Below the pieces are notes generated by a model, which ran no database searches, was not told the origin of the DNA, and saw only the letters and a list, made by a program, of their open reading frames with translations. Both the position numbers and the translations under genes were made by a program. Shown here one piece after another: positions 43,418 to 53,649 of a stretch of DNA of 64,000 nt; position 1 is the first letter of the stretch; each line of letters starts with the position of its first letter. Source of the stretch: Anthostomella pinea. Lineage: Eukaryota; Ascomycota; Sordariomycetes; Xylariales; Xylariaceae. Where the stretch lies: contig CAUWAG010000007.1 in NCBI GenBank assembly GCA_963556695.1, forward strand, positions 3,720,001 to 3,784,000. The letters run 5' to 3'.

Positions 43418-44303
43418 CTAACTAGCAAGATAACGTTGGAGCTGTATGATGATGTTGCTCACATTAACCTCGGAGTTTCCGGCTTCGGCCATGACGTCGG
43501 CAATGCGCACGGATGCATGGAAAAGTCGGGGAGGCATATCTCGTATTGCCTCTGACGCAAGATCGTGCAGCGATGGCTGTTCGATCTTGAATGATTTCTC
43601 ACTGTTAGCTAGTCAGCATTAATGACACAATCCGTATAGAAAGGACATACATTATCATTTCAGCTGTGTTAGAGTAAGTCAGCAGCAGGAACGGCGACGG
43701 CCCGGCAAGCTGTACCCATTTCCGAGCTGTTGTCTTGCGCTCGGAAAGATCACGCCTGGTTGATTCAGCATCTGTCAGGTTTTCTTGGGCGCTCATGTAG
43801 ATATCCATCGCAATTGTCGCGTCTTGGTATCCAGCTGCGCAGTGCATTAGACCATTCGATCTGTAAACGGCAATTGTTCGTTCCAACGAGTCAAATAGAG
43901 TTATGAGCTGGATGTAGGCCAGTCTTCTAAGAAACTTGTCTGTTTGATTTAGCAACAGGCTATCTATCGTCTTAAAAGCGGCAATGATCTGGGCGTCGGC
44001 ACTGCGAACATTGGTCGGAATTGCAGTCTGGCGGCTCCAAAAGGCCCAATATGGTAAAATGAGTCTACAGCTGTCAACAAAGGAAAGTGTGGCGTCTGTG
44101 TTAATAAGTTTCGATGACAAGGCTTTCAACCCCGTACCGTCTGTCCTCTTTGGCATGCGGCCTTTTCTTCGTCTAGCCGTGGAAGTTGGTAGTTCTTCAA
44201 AGTCATCGCGAATCTGTTCGTCGGCCAAAAACTGCTCAGCGCCGATAGGAGGATCAAGATCCATTGAATCGGAGTCGAAATGTCGGCCTCTTCTTTGAGG
44301 CAT
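43418..44303 (-). CDS. Unidentified two-exon protein
   Basis: Exon 1 44303-43651 starts MPQRRGRHFDSDSMDLDPPI; exon 2 43601-43418 reads EKSFKIEQPSLHDLASEAIR, DMPPRLFHASVRIADVMAEA and ends LQRYLAS. The 49-bp intron (gtatgt donor, gctgac/ctaac branch, cag) is in phase 2 and joins to 278 residues. A basic patch (RRRKGRMPKR, about residues 45-54) could be a nuclear signal. The rest is helical: LILPYWAFWSRQ, TDKFLRRLAYIQLITLFDSL, ENLTDAESTRRDLSERKTTA. There is no membrane segment or known motif. It is transcribed away from the HET relic and NLR gene. The frame is clean, so I expect an expressed protein of unknown function. Confidence 0.65.
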
Positions 44304-44934
44304 GGTCACCTGAGGCAGACTGGTTGGGAACAATTGTTTTGACAGATGGGACGTAGATATATAGGTAATACCCTGTGCAGCGTTGTAAGTTCAACGACGC
44401 CCCATTGAATGTACCTAAAAGCTGGAACATAGCCCAACTGTCGGCCTACCATTCCGCCCCATTTTATGGTAGTATTATCCACGAACACGTTTCCTATTAC
44501 GAGAAGTAAAAAGCCCCTACGATAGCTCCCACTTTGTGGACCAAGTCTCGCAGTCGAGGGACTTTACATACTGACGGTGTCACTAACGTGGGCCCATTTT
44601 CGGGAGGGCGTTTTTAGGCAACCTCGAGCTTGTCTCGCTGGATGGCGCCTAGCATCTAATCTCCGCAATTTGGGATATAACAGCGAAGTCTATGCAATTT
44701 GGCAAAAGTTAATCAGCTATTCATGGGATGTAGGTGTGGCCTTCATTGATACAAAATGATACATCGTCTCCTCCACGCCGAATTCAAGCACATGTGCCCG
44801 CACGAGCTGTCAAAAACAGGTAGTGACAGTGGTTCACGTGGCACTTATAAAAGCCGAAGGTTCATTCTGCAATATACAGGGCAAGTGCTGCAGTAGAAGT
44901 CTCATTTGTGTATATATCAGGGCGGAAATGCTAG
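44304..44934. other. Intergenic, no supported gene
   Basis: Upstream region of the minus-strand gene and sequence before the HET relic. A minus ORF at 44834-45304 overlaps the relic and is judged to be its antisense shadow. Confidence 0.35.
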
Positions 44935-45250
44935 CTTTGGCTGGACCGACACGGTCAATGTGGAAGTAGGGTTTCTGAAATAGCCGATGGTTTACACGGC
45001 TGGACGCTTCAAGAGCTAATCGCACTGTCGTCGGTAAAATTCTTCGGATCAGACAATTAGCAACTAGGTGACAAGGAATCATTAAAGGGACTGCTTTACG
45101 AGATAACAGGGATCCCAACCAATGCTCTTCGAAAAACTCCGCTGTCTTATACGAGCATCGATACGCGAATGACATGATCAAGAGGCCGGAGATGTTCACA
45201 TGCCGCTCATCTATGGCGAGGGAGAGAACAAAGTACTTACCAAGACCTAG
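44935..45250 (+). pseudogene. HET-domain relic just upstream of the NLR gene
   Basis: The plus strand reads GWTLQELIALSSVKFFGSDN, a TAG, QLGDKESLKGLLYEITGIPT, NALRKTPLSYTSIDTRMT, a stop, and in another frame DVHMPLIYGEGENKVLTKT before TAG at 45248. This is the second half of a HET domain in the correct order: 'RGWTLQELIAP', 'ITGIP', 'MPLLYGEG'. The first half is not recognisable. It ends 369 bp before the ATG of the NACHT-ankyrin gene on the same strand. Confidence 0.75.
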
Positions 45251-45618
45251 TCCTGCATGAAATACCCCAGCCTGTACTATAGCATGATCTATCTGCGGTC
45301 CCAAGAGTGTGTCCCTATCTTTGCCATCACTGACGCTAGCCGAGGCCTTGTCGAGCGCTGTCGGTGGTTTCGCAGGTCGGATCTGGTTCGTTCGGGGAGG
45401 AGTCGGTTATTCATTATGTGCCGTCCACCGCCACAGTGAGGCTAACTCAGCCACCCCCTCATTTGTACAGCCGAGCAAGGCAGACTCTGGGCAGACTCTC
45501 TTCAGGTAGAACTTCAAGTCGAGGAATATCTTAGCGTTCTACTAGAACATTCATTGCCCCACCAAGTCCGACCGCCTTGTCGGCTTATACTCCTACATCC
45601 AAAGCGGCAATCGCAGCC

Positions 45619-48600
45619 ATGACCGACCCATTCTCGGTCGCTGGAAGTGCGGTCGGGATCATCTCCCTTGGCATTCAAGTGACGCAGTCATTATTCGACT
45701 ATTACACCGCCGTGAAATCGCAACACTCCGACATATCCCACACAGCAGAAAGACTAGAAAGCCTTTTAGAACTCCTCGAACGCTTGCGTAACCACATTCA
45801 AGACCGCAGATTCCGAGCCGACGAAGAAGAATCAATCAGAAGGATTGAATCGCTGATTCAAGAATGCGAAGAATGCATTCGGGAGCTCCAGGGCGAGACG
45901 GACAAGTTCAAGAAGACTCCAGTCACCACCATCCAGTCCGCCGTCAAGGCAACAGCCCGCCGTGCTGCATACCCATTCCGCAGGAGCACGTTAGAGAAGC
46001 TGGACGAGGACATTACCGAAGTCACCGACCGTCTCAAGCTGGCTATACAAGTACTGCAGCACGAGGTCATCGACCGGGCCCAGGATGATGTCCGCGATAT
46101 CAAAGCACTGGTAGAGCTCGTCAGGTCCTCGCAACTGTCTTCCGAGCTCCAGAGTTGGCTCAAGGCCCCCGACGCCACTATCAACTTTAACGAGGCCTGC
46201 AAGAAGAAGCATCCCCGTACTGGGCTCTGGCTTGTCCACGGCGATGTCTTCCACGACTGGCTTCGTAGCGCCCGGTCTTTCCTATGGCTGAGAGGCTTTG
46301 CCGGGTGCGGCAAATCGGTACTGTGTTCCACTGCCATTCAGTACGCCTTTCGACATCGCAGATCGCATCCGCGAACTGGTATTGCTTTCTTTTTCTTCAC
46401 TTTCAACGACGAGAGCAAGCAGGACGCCTCTGCTTTATTCCGAGCCCTTATTCTCCAGCTGTCGATGCAGCTAGATAACCACAATGACCTATCCCGCCTG
46501 CATGGGAGCTACCGTCATGCTAGTCCGCCTGACGAAGCCCTCCTGGGCTGTCTCCATCAGCTGGCAAGAGCGTTTCAAGACGTTTACATACTAGTTGATG
46601 CGCTAGACGAAAGCCCGCGGAACAAGCATCGAGAAGTGATGCTCCAGGTCATCAAAGACATGCGTGGGTGGGAAGAACCAGGCCTGCACCTCCTACTAAC
46701 AAGCCGGAATGAGGTCGATATACGGGAAGAGCTGGAAGCAATGCCGGAAGAGACCATTGAGATGAAGAATATCGAAGTGGACCGTGATGTAGCCATTTTT
46801 GTTGCGCAGAACCTCCAAGACAACAGACGATATCGGAAATGGCAGCGATACTCTGACCGGATCGAAAAAGCACTGACAGAACAAGCAGATGGAGTGTTAG
46901 TGCCCCTGCAACGTGTATATGTGGTGACTAACAAACTCTCAGTTTCCGCTGGGTAGAATGCCAATTCAAAGCGCTGGCAGCTTGCCCAGCAAACCAGCAT
47001 CTTCTCGATCGACTCCTACAATCCCTGCCACAATCGCTAGATGACACCTATGCCCGGATGCTTAGGAATATCGCACCTGAACTGCGGGAGTATGCTCAGC
47101 AAATGTTGAACATATTATGCTGTGCTATAAGACCCCTCACGGACTTGGAGCTGATCGATGCGCTTGCGGTCGAGCTTGGCGACCAGCCTAGGTACGATAT
47201 TACACGCAAGTTTAAGGACGTCCATGATCTTGAAGCTATCTGTCCAGGGTTCATTGAAACCAGCATGGATGTTGGAATGGAAGCCACAGTCCGTATTGCA
47301 CACTTCTCTGTACAGGAATACCTTGAATCTAAAAGAGTCCTCCACCATCAGGACCTTGCTCTATTCCATGTTCGGAAACCAGTCGCCCACATTGACATGG
47401 TAACCGTCTGCTTGGCCTTGCTGCTCGAGCCTCAGATAATAAAGCTGCAAGATTCTCGTTCGATAAAAAAAAGTTATCCATTGGCTGAATATGCTGCCCG
47501 CTACTGGCCTGAACATAACGCAAAAGGGACCTCCAGGGACAAGACTGAAAGGCAAATCCTACAGCTGTTTCAAGACACGCAGGACTCCTTTAGCAATTGG
47601 GTGAATATATGGAATATTGACGAATCAGATGGCAAGTTGAGCTACTCGCGGATACCCTCATCCATCTATTACGCTTCCCACTTAGGGCTGACAGGAGTTA
47701 TCGGGGAGCTATTCAACCAAAAGGCCGATGTTAACGCTCAAGGTGGACGTTACGGAACGGCACTGCAGGCGGCATCAACTAGAGGTTACAAGGAGATCGT
47801 GGAACTGCTGCTCAGCAGCGGGGCCGATGTCAACGCTCAAGGTGGATATTACGGGACGGCGCTGCAGGCGGCATCAACTAGAGGTCACCAAGAGACGGTG
47901 GAACTGCTGCTCAGCAGCGGGGCCGATGTCAACGCTCAAGGTGGACCTTACGGAACGGCGCTGCAGGCGGCATCAACTAGAGGTCACCAAGAGACGGTGA
48001 AACTGCTGCTCAGCAACGGAGCAGATGTCAACGCTCAAGGTGGACCTTACGGAACGGCGCTGCAGGCGGCATCATCTGGAGGTCAGAAGGAGATCGTGGA
48101 ACTGCTGCTCAGCAACGGAGCAGATGTCAACGCTCAAGGTGGAGATTACGGAACGGCGCTACAGGCGGCATCATCTCTAGGTCGCAAGGAGATCGTGGAA
48201 GTGCTGCTCAGCAACGGGGCCGATGTTAACGCTCAAGGTGGATGTTATGGGACGGCGCTACAGGCGGCATCACCTGGAGGTCACAAGGAGATCGTGGAAG
48301 TGCTGCTCAGCAACGGGGCCGATGTTAACGCTCAAGGTGGATTTTATGGGACGGCGTTACAGGCGGCATCACCTGGAGGTCACAAGGAGATCGTGGAAGT
48401 GCTGCTCAGCAACGGGGCCGATGTCAACGCTCAAGGTGGATTTTATGGGACGGCGCTACAGGCGGCATCACCTGGAGGTCACAAGGAGATCGTGGAAGTG
48501 CTGCTTAGCAACGGGGCAGATGTCAACGCTCAAGGTGGAGATTACGGAACGGCGTTACAGGCGGCATCATCTCTAGGTCGCAAGGAGATCGTGGAAGTGC

Positions 48601-48731
48601 TGCTTAGCAACGGGGCCGATGTCAACGCTCAAGGTGGAGAGTTCGGAACAGCGCTACAGGCAGCATCATCTGGAGGTCACAAGGAGATCGTGGAGCTGCT
48701 GCTCAGCAACGGGGCAAGATTTAACGTTTAA
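45619..48731 (+). CDS. NACHT-ankyrin STAND protein (fungal NLR)
   Basis: Exon 1 45619-46895 and exon 2 46943-48731, with a 47-bp intron (gttagt...gactaac...ctcag) in phase 2, give 1,021 residues. Start MTDPFSVAGSAVGIISLGIQ is the usual beginning of the fungal N-terminal (HeLo-like/PF17111-type) domain of NLRs; a coiled region follows to about residue 190. The NACHT ATPase has Walker A GFAGCGKSVL (about residue 230), Walker B VYILVDALDE, sensor LLLTSRNE and the downstream 'YARML' and 'FSVQEYLES' helices. The C-terminus has ten 33-residue ankyrin units (47721-48710), each close to GADVNAQGGxYGTALQAAS then xxGHKEIVEVLLSN. Such proteins oligomerise on ligand binding and trigger regulated cell death in non-self recognition. 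All ATPase motifs are intact. The start is preferred over an upstream non-ATG extension. Confidence 0.92.
47721..48710 (+). repeat. Ten near-identical 99-bp ankyrin-encoding repeats
   Basis: Consecutive 99-bp units differ mostly at one residue after NAQGG (R, Y, P, P, D, C, F, F, D, E) and at the triplet after LQAAS (TRGYK, TRGHQ x2, SGGQK, SLGRK, PGGHK x3, SLGRK, SGGHK). Units 7 and 8 give identical protein, as do units 5 and 9, which indicates recent unit shuffling. Confidence 0.92.
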
Positions 48732-48811
48732 GATGAACGATTATAAACAATACTTGCATGCCGATACAGGTATAAACCTGTGCTTAAGCTTCTACTCATC
48801 ACAGTTGTTAT

Positions 48812-49023
48812 TGTCACGGCGAGCGTACTAAGGAGCTGGGACATGGCCGGCAGCAAGCAGCTTTTACTCTATTGACGAGAATATCAAGACTAGAGAGGAA
48901 AGGAAGAGAAAGGAAACAAGGTACCGCTGGAGGTCGTCCCTTCAAGGGGTTCGTCTAGTCAGATCCTTCCCCTACTAGGAAATATCAGCTTGTCATGGGG
49001 GAAGGTCTGTGCAGGCTGTCACA
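48812..49023 (-). mobile_element. 212-bp MITE, inverted copy
   Basis: Same length and sequence family as 34785-34996 in the other orientation, with ends TGTCACGGCGAGC and, inverted, TGTGACAGCCTGC. It lies 80 bp after the stop codon of the NLR gene. No 8-bp duplication is visible here. Confidence 0.75.
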
Positions 49024-50812
49024 ACACGGAACGACCGGCCCTTATATCGCATCCTGTGTGTTCCGACTCCTGGGTCAAATAGGACTGACTTCACAAGTTG
49101 GTCATAGCTGTGAAAGTATTCAGGTCCTGTTCCTCTATAGTAACGATGATGGCAATGCCGGACCATATGACCAAACCTGCCATGACCTCCTATATAGGCC
49201 TCTAACTTTACCTAAATGAGTTGTTCGTTATCGGAGACGCTCCATATCCTGGGGTAATAATTTGCTACGAGAAATGGACTTTACATCGGAATGCAACTAT
49301 ACTCATATGTGTGACTAGCAGCTAACTATAATGACTACTTAGCTCATTACTTGCTCTTTTAATTTTATGTTGACTTGCTTTATGATGCCTTGATGAGTAT
49401 ACGTGTTGAGTGCTAGCACCGGCTTATGTGGCCCAGCTAGGGTGCCTGAGCGCTGTAGAATTAAGAATGAACCCCCCGGCCGCGGTTCCAGGGCCACCGC
49501 TGTGAAATCCAGATAAAGCCCTCGGCTAAGGTTCCAAGGCCCCCGGCTGAGGTGCCTGACCCCTATAAATTTGTGAATACGGCCCCCGGCTGTGGTGCGA
49601 GATTGTTGTAGAATCGAGAATGAAGCCCCCGGCTGAGATTACCACTACTTCAGTCCATCGAGCGATTGGTTTCTCCACGACTCTGATGCCAGCGCTAACC
49701 GAGCTGGTGATTGCCGGATAAAAGCAGTCTATACCTGTATCCTGATGGCGTATTGATTGACTAGCATGGAGCTTAAACAATGCCCGATGCACCACGTTGG
49801 CTGGCCAGCTAGGCTTTGAGATGAGGATTGCGGGCTGCCTTTGTCGTATAGGGGAGCTCAATGGTTGAATGTAGAGGTTGATCTTGGTTTGGGTGCTGAT
49901 GATGTGCGTTGCAATTGGAGAAACAGGGGCTTCCTTGCCCATGTCCATGCCCAGTACGATGCTAGTTGGATGGTCCATGGTGGGCGTGTCTGCCTAGAAC
50001 CAAATGCTACTTGCGGTGTAGTCAGACTTCTAAGCACACATACATATGATCGACCATCTTTTGGCAGAATGTAGATAAACGTCACTTCTAGAAAGAGCCA
50101 ACTTAAGTGCTAAAGAAATAGTACTTAAATTTCAAACTAGGGAATTCCCCTCTACCATGCGATCATCACTTATCAATGTGACGTCTAGTTCTTCACTGCC
50201 AGTATCACTTCATCGTCCTGTTGAATGGCGCGCAAGCCACCGTGGCGTTCAGGAAGGTGGCAGTGCATCAACAAGGCCAATAGGGCATTTTTAGGCCACT
50301 TCAACCCACAGCAGGATTTTCACACAGAAACAACAACAACATGGATTACACCAGAATGTACGTTTTCACTCATCTAAAAGCCCCTACGCACTGTTCAACA
50401 CGTCCCGTATCCACCACTTGACATCTTCCAAGATATCTACGTGGTCCCCCGGCCCTGTTAGCCCATAGGTTGTAGCTTTTTGGCGTACCAGATGTCAGGC
50501 AGTCAGTACTAGGCTATTGATTAAGACTCGTCCGCCTTCCGTAACGACTGTGCGATAAATATCACGGTGGCGGTGTGTGTTATCGTGTTTGAGTTCATCG
50601 GGAACCTTCACGCCGGAAGCGCAATGAGGTGCTGCTGTTTGCAGCTACCTTGTGCGAACGGTTTTTGGCCAAAACTCTTCGACGTGGTATCTGCATCTCA
50701 TGAAGATGACTGTATAGTATAGCTCATTGTTCCCTTATTGTGGAAAACAAATTTCATCTGGCCGGCTGGGAAGGGCCCTTGAAAGTTAGTACCCTTTGGT
50801 AACAAAGCCACC
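49024..50812. other. Gene-poor stretch with a degenerate GC-rich repeat
   Basis: From about 49440 to 49640 the motif GCCCCCGGCTGAGGT recurs four or five times at irregular spacing of roughly 50-60 bp, with varied text between. The rest holds short ORFs on both strands (for example 49526-49978 minus and 49841-50074 plus) without motifs. Confidence 0.4.
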
Positions 50813-51334
50813 TCAAAGGGCGCGGAGTCTTTGAATGCCTGGCTGCGAAGATCTAGAATTTGCTTGAACCGCAATAGTGTGTGTTAGTGCCATGGCCACC
50901 TCCGTCGCTTGCTCTTCGTCACCTTGGCCTTTGATTTCCAAGCCACGTACAGGTCCTTGATGCGCAACTAAGGGAGCAGGCCCAAAGATGTCAATATCCC
51001 CGCCCTCTCGCCTCTTCAACCTGAAGCTGGAAGATCCAGAACCGTCATCTTGATCAAGGTCGGTGATCTGATGTTGCCTTGTACCCTGCTTTCCAGGCCT
51101 TGCCGCATCCCCTTCCGAAAGCCGGTGCCGAGACTTGACTCGACAAGTACCTCTATGGTCTCCACCGAGCCCCGAGTCAACAGTAGAAGACCTATTACTA
51201 CTGGTTGATTTAATTGCAAGGTATACCATCGAAAGACTTGTATTTAATATAGCACCGAAAATAAAAACGACTAAATATGAAATGTGCCGCGCAGCTATCC
51301 ATGGCGTGAACTTGACATCGCAATCTCTAGACAT
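50813..51334 (-). CDS. Single-pass membrane protein, unidentified
   Basis: ATG 51334 starts MSRDCDVKFTPWIAARH, then one hydrophobic segment ISYLVVFIFGAILNTSLSMV (about residues 18-40), then a long hydrophilic tail: NRSSTVDSGLGGD, an Arg/Lys-rich part, DLDQDDGSGSSSFRLKRREG and so on to a stop at 50813; 173 residues. The topology is a short N-terminus, one membrane anchor and a charged, probably disordered tail. No family is recognised. It follows the next gene on the same strand after 78 bp, unusually close for a fungus, so the two could share a promoter or the ORF could be the 3' region of the upstream transcript. Confidence 0.4.
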   Translation of the reverse strand: MSRDCDVKFTPWIAARHISYLVVFIFGAILNTSLSMVYLAIKSTSSNRSSTVDSGLGGDHRGTCRVKSRHRLSEGDAARPGKQGTRQHQITDLDQDDGSGSSSFRLKRREGGDIDIFGPAPLVAHQGPVRGLEIKGQGDEEQATEVAMALTHTIAVQANSRSSQPGIQRLRAL

Positions 51335-51412
51335 GGTGCCTTGCCTTCCAAAATAAATCACCTAGGAAACAAGAAACAGGTTCTTCGGGAGCTGCACCAC
51401 CCTGCAGCTCAT

Positions 51413-52537
51413 TTATTCGGGAGAGGCTTCCGACTGACGATCGCGACGAGCCCGCCCCTTGGCAATGTTCCGATGCATCGCAGAGGGCATAGCTCTGCGG
51501 CATTCTTGAGGACTGTCGAGCTCTGCAAGTTTCCGCTTCCTCGGAACTGCAATTCGCTTGGACACTCGGCCCCTTTGTCCTCCTCCATGTTCCCAGCGCT
51601 TTGATGCGTCATGCAACAGCGGTTGCGTATCTCTGTTATTGGTTATAGACGACCCTTGCAGTGCGCTGGCCTCCAACTGTGGCAGTGAATTATGGAAGTG
51701 GAATCCAGGTTCGAAGACTTCCTCTTCTAGCCCGCCCATATCACCGAATACCAGCTCCCGAGGGTCCAACGTGGCCATGCCTCCGCCCCATGCAAGGTTA
51801 TCAGGCTGGATTGTTTCTGCCAATGGGCCACGGGCATAAGGATCGAGGCTGGCCCCCCCAACGCTGTCCTCGCTGTCATCACTCGAAACGGAAATAACAT
51901 CGTGCTTTCCGGACAGTGGGGATAGGGCGCGAGCACCATAAGTTGCATCACGGTAGAAATCCGAGGCTTGGCTCTCATGAACTTCCGGCCCCTCTCCGTT
52001 CGTATGATCAGCAGGAAAGTTTGCCTCCACGAATGCGCCGAAAGATGAGGCGCTCCCCGACTCGACGTCGTTTTCGAGGGGAGCATCCTCCTCACTGAGG
52101 ATTATCGGCAGACCCTCGGGGTAACTATATGTGCCCGCATTATGTTGCATAGACGGGCCAAAATAGCCGATCTTTATCTGTGCAGGAACCGTGTATAGAC
52201 ATAAAAAAAAAGACTTGATGAATTGTCTGTTTGTGGAAGGCCAGCCTTCTGCGTCGTAGCGGACCTTCTCCGTGAGAACGGCATCCCAGACTCGCAAAAT
52301 GGATTGAATCTGATCCCGCACACCGTAAAAAAAGCCGAGATCGAGATGGAGATTCTTCTCGAAAACTGCTGAGAGGTCGGGGCTATCTAGTATCTGCTGA
52401 TAATAGGCAACGTCTTCTGCGCTGAGCGTCTTATGCACAGGTTTCATTGAGTTCGTCTCTAGGAAGTACCTCCTTTGATAGTAATCTCCGAACCTGAGGA
52501 TGGTGTCGTAGACATCGATTGCGCCAGTCGATGCCAT
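51413..52537 (-). CDS. Unidentified 374-residue protein with acidic middle and basic tail
   Basis: ATG 52537 starts MASTGAIDVYDTILRFGDYY; a helical N-terminal domain of about 120 residues follows (LSAEDVAYYQQILDSPDLSA, LGFFYGVRDQIQSILRVWDA). The middle is acidic with VISVSSDDSEDSVGG, and the end is basic: RVSKRIAVPRKRKLAELD and RNIAKGRARRDRQ, ending at 51413. The basic clusters are likely nuclear localisation signals. The SSDDSED stretch looks like a casein-kinase-2 target. A run of nine A/T near 52201 does not break the frame. I recognise no domain; a nuclear or chromatin-associated protein is inference from composition only. Confidence 0.6.
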   Translation of the reverse strand: MASTGAIDVYDTILRFGDYYQRRYFLETNSMKPVHKTLSAEDVAYYQQILDSPDLSAVFEKNLHLDLGFFYGVRDQIQSILRVWDAVLTEKVRYDAEGWPSTNRQFIKSFFLCLYTVPAQIKIGYFGPSMQHNAGTYSYPEGLPIILSEEDAPLENDVESGSASSFGAFVEANFPADHTNGEGPEVHESQASDFYRDATYGARALSPLSGKHDVISVSSDDSEDSVGGASLDPYARGPLAETIQPDNLAWGGGMATLDPRELVFGDMGGLEEEVFEPGFHFHNSLPQLEASALQGSSITNNRDTQPLLHDASKRWEHGGGQRGRVSKRIAVPRKRKLAELDSPQECRRAMPSAMHRNIAKGRARRDRQSEASPE

Positions 52538-52930
52538 TCTGGTATTGCAACGTAGAATCGTAGGTAAAGGTGGTAATGTATAAAGCTTCACTTCTAATTA
52601 AGTAGAAGTGAAGACAATCCAGAGCGTAAGACCTTCTATCTGCCTCGTAATGGGTAGACAACGCAATGCCCTCCTCTTTATATTTGCTATCCTGGAGATA
52701 GCATGTATGTCGGTTACTCAACCTGTACCCAGGACCTGGGGTCCCCTATTGACCCATGACCTGATTTCGGCTCCTTGCCCCAGTACTGGGTCGAGAACAT
52801 GCCCGTAACGAATTCATGGTATGTGTATTTGCTTTTCGCATTTATTACATCTGCGTATGCTTTCCTGTCACGTTGTTCCAGTGGCCGTTGTCCACCGTGC
52901 AAACCACACACCTTTCACTCAAAGCTAGAT

Positions 52931-53331
52931 ATGGAGCGCTGCGCAGCTGACCCCAGCGCCGCCCCGGGACTTGACTCCCCGGGGACGCCGTCCTCGAGAC
53001 GACCCCTCACACAGGCGCAGAAGGACAAGAGACGCCTGAGCACAAAGATATCAAAGCGGCGCGCTACCTTATTTAGAAAGGCCCATGATTTTCACAAGGA
53101 CTGCGGATTTGAAGCGTACCTCCTGCTGTGGAACGGCCACCGCTCCTTCGTTTACAACTCCCGGCCTGTTGCACCGCCTGAACACGCACAAGTTGTCAGT
53201 ACACGAGGCTTAGCAGGATTATACATGGGCTAACAAACACTCAGATGGAAAGCTACCCCCTACCCATTGTCTACAACCCAGAGGCTCATAAAGACGACGA
53301 TGGAGCTAGGTCAGGCAGTCAGGGTTTGTGA
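52931..53331 (+). CDS. Minimal MADS-box-like protein
   Basis: Exon 1 52931-53191, intron 53192-53244 (gttgtc donor, gctaac branch, ctcag), exon 2 53245-53331; 115 residues from MERCAADPSAAPGL. Residues about 36-75 read KISKRRATLFRKAHDFHKDC then GFEAYLLLWNGHRSFVYNS. This matches the core of the MADS box (xSKRRxxLFKKAxELxxLCxxExxLxIxSxxxxxYxYxS), with the basic helix and both beta strands. The usual first 15 residues of the MADS box, GRKKIxIxRI, are replaced by a RRPLTQAQKDKRRLS segment, and there is no MEF2 or SAM extension. MADS proteins dimerise and bind CArG-type DNA; whether this one does is uncertain. A second protein of this kind is at 60441. Confidence 0.6.
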
Positions 53332-53649
53332 TTTATAGTAAAGGTGGAGAGTAAAATTAAGAGCATCAGAAGTAACATTCTTATCATATGCAACATAATA
53401 TCAAGGTGTGTTATACCACCTCGTGCTGAACCGTAGCATGTTTGCGTCAACGTGATTCTCGGGCGGATGTAAACATGCACACAGTGTGTATAGAGGTTAA
53501 TAGATTGCACACCATTGATAAAGAATTAAAGATCGTCTACGAATTTAACAGAGAACCCCAGGCAGATCACCATCTGTAGACCCAAGGAGCCCAGCTCCCG
53601 CAGGACAACAGGTTGTTGTGAATTGCAATGGGAGCTCCTAGATTCTGTC

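Noticed and set aside
47728..48831. Several ORFs in a second plus-strand frame of the ankyrin array (repeats of VTRRSWKCCSATGP)
   Set aside because: They arise only because the 99-bp repeat is a multiple of three, so any open unit stays open. The ankyrin frame explains the conservation.
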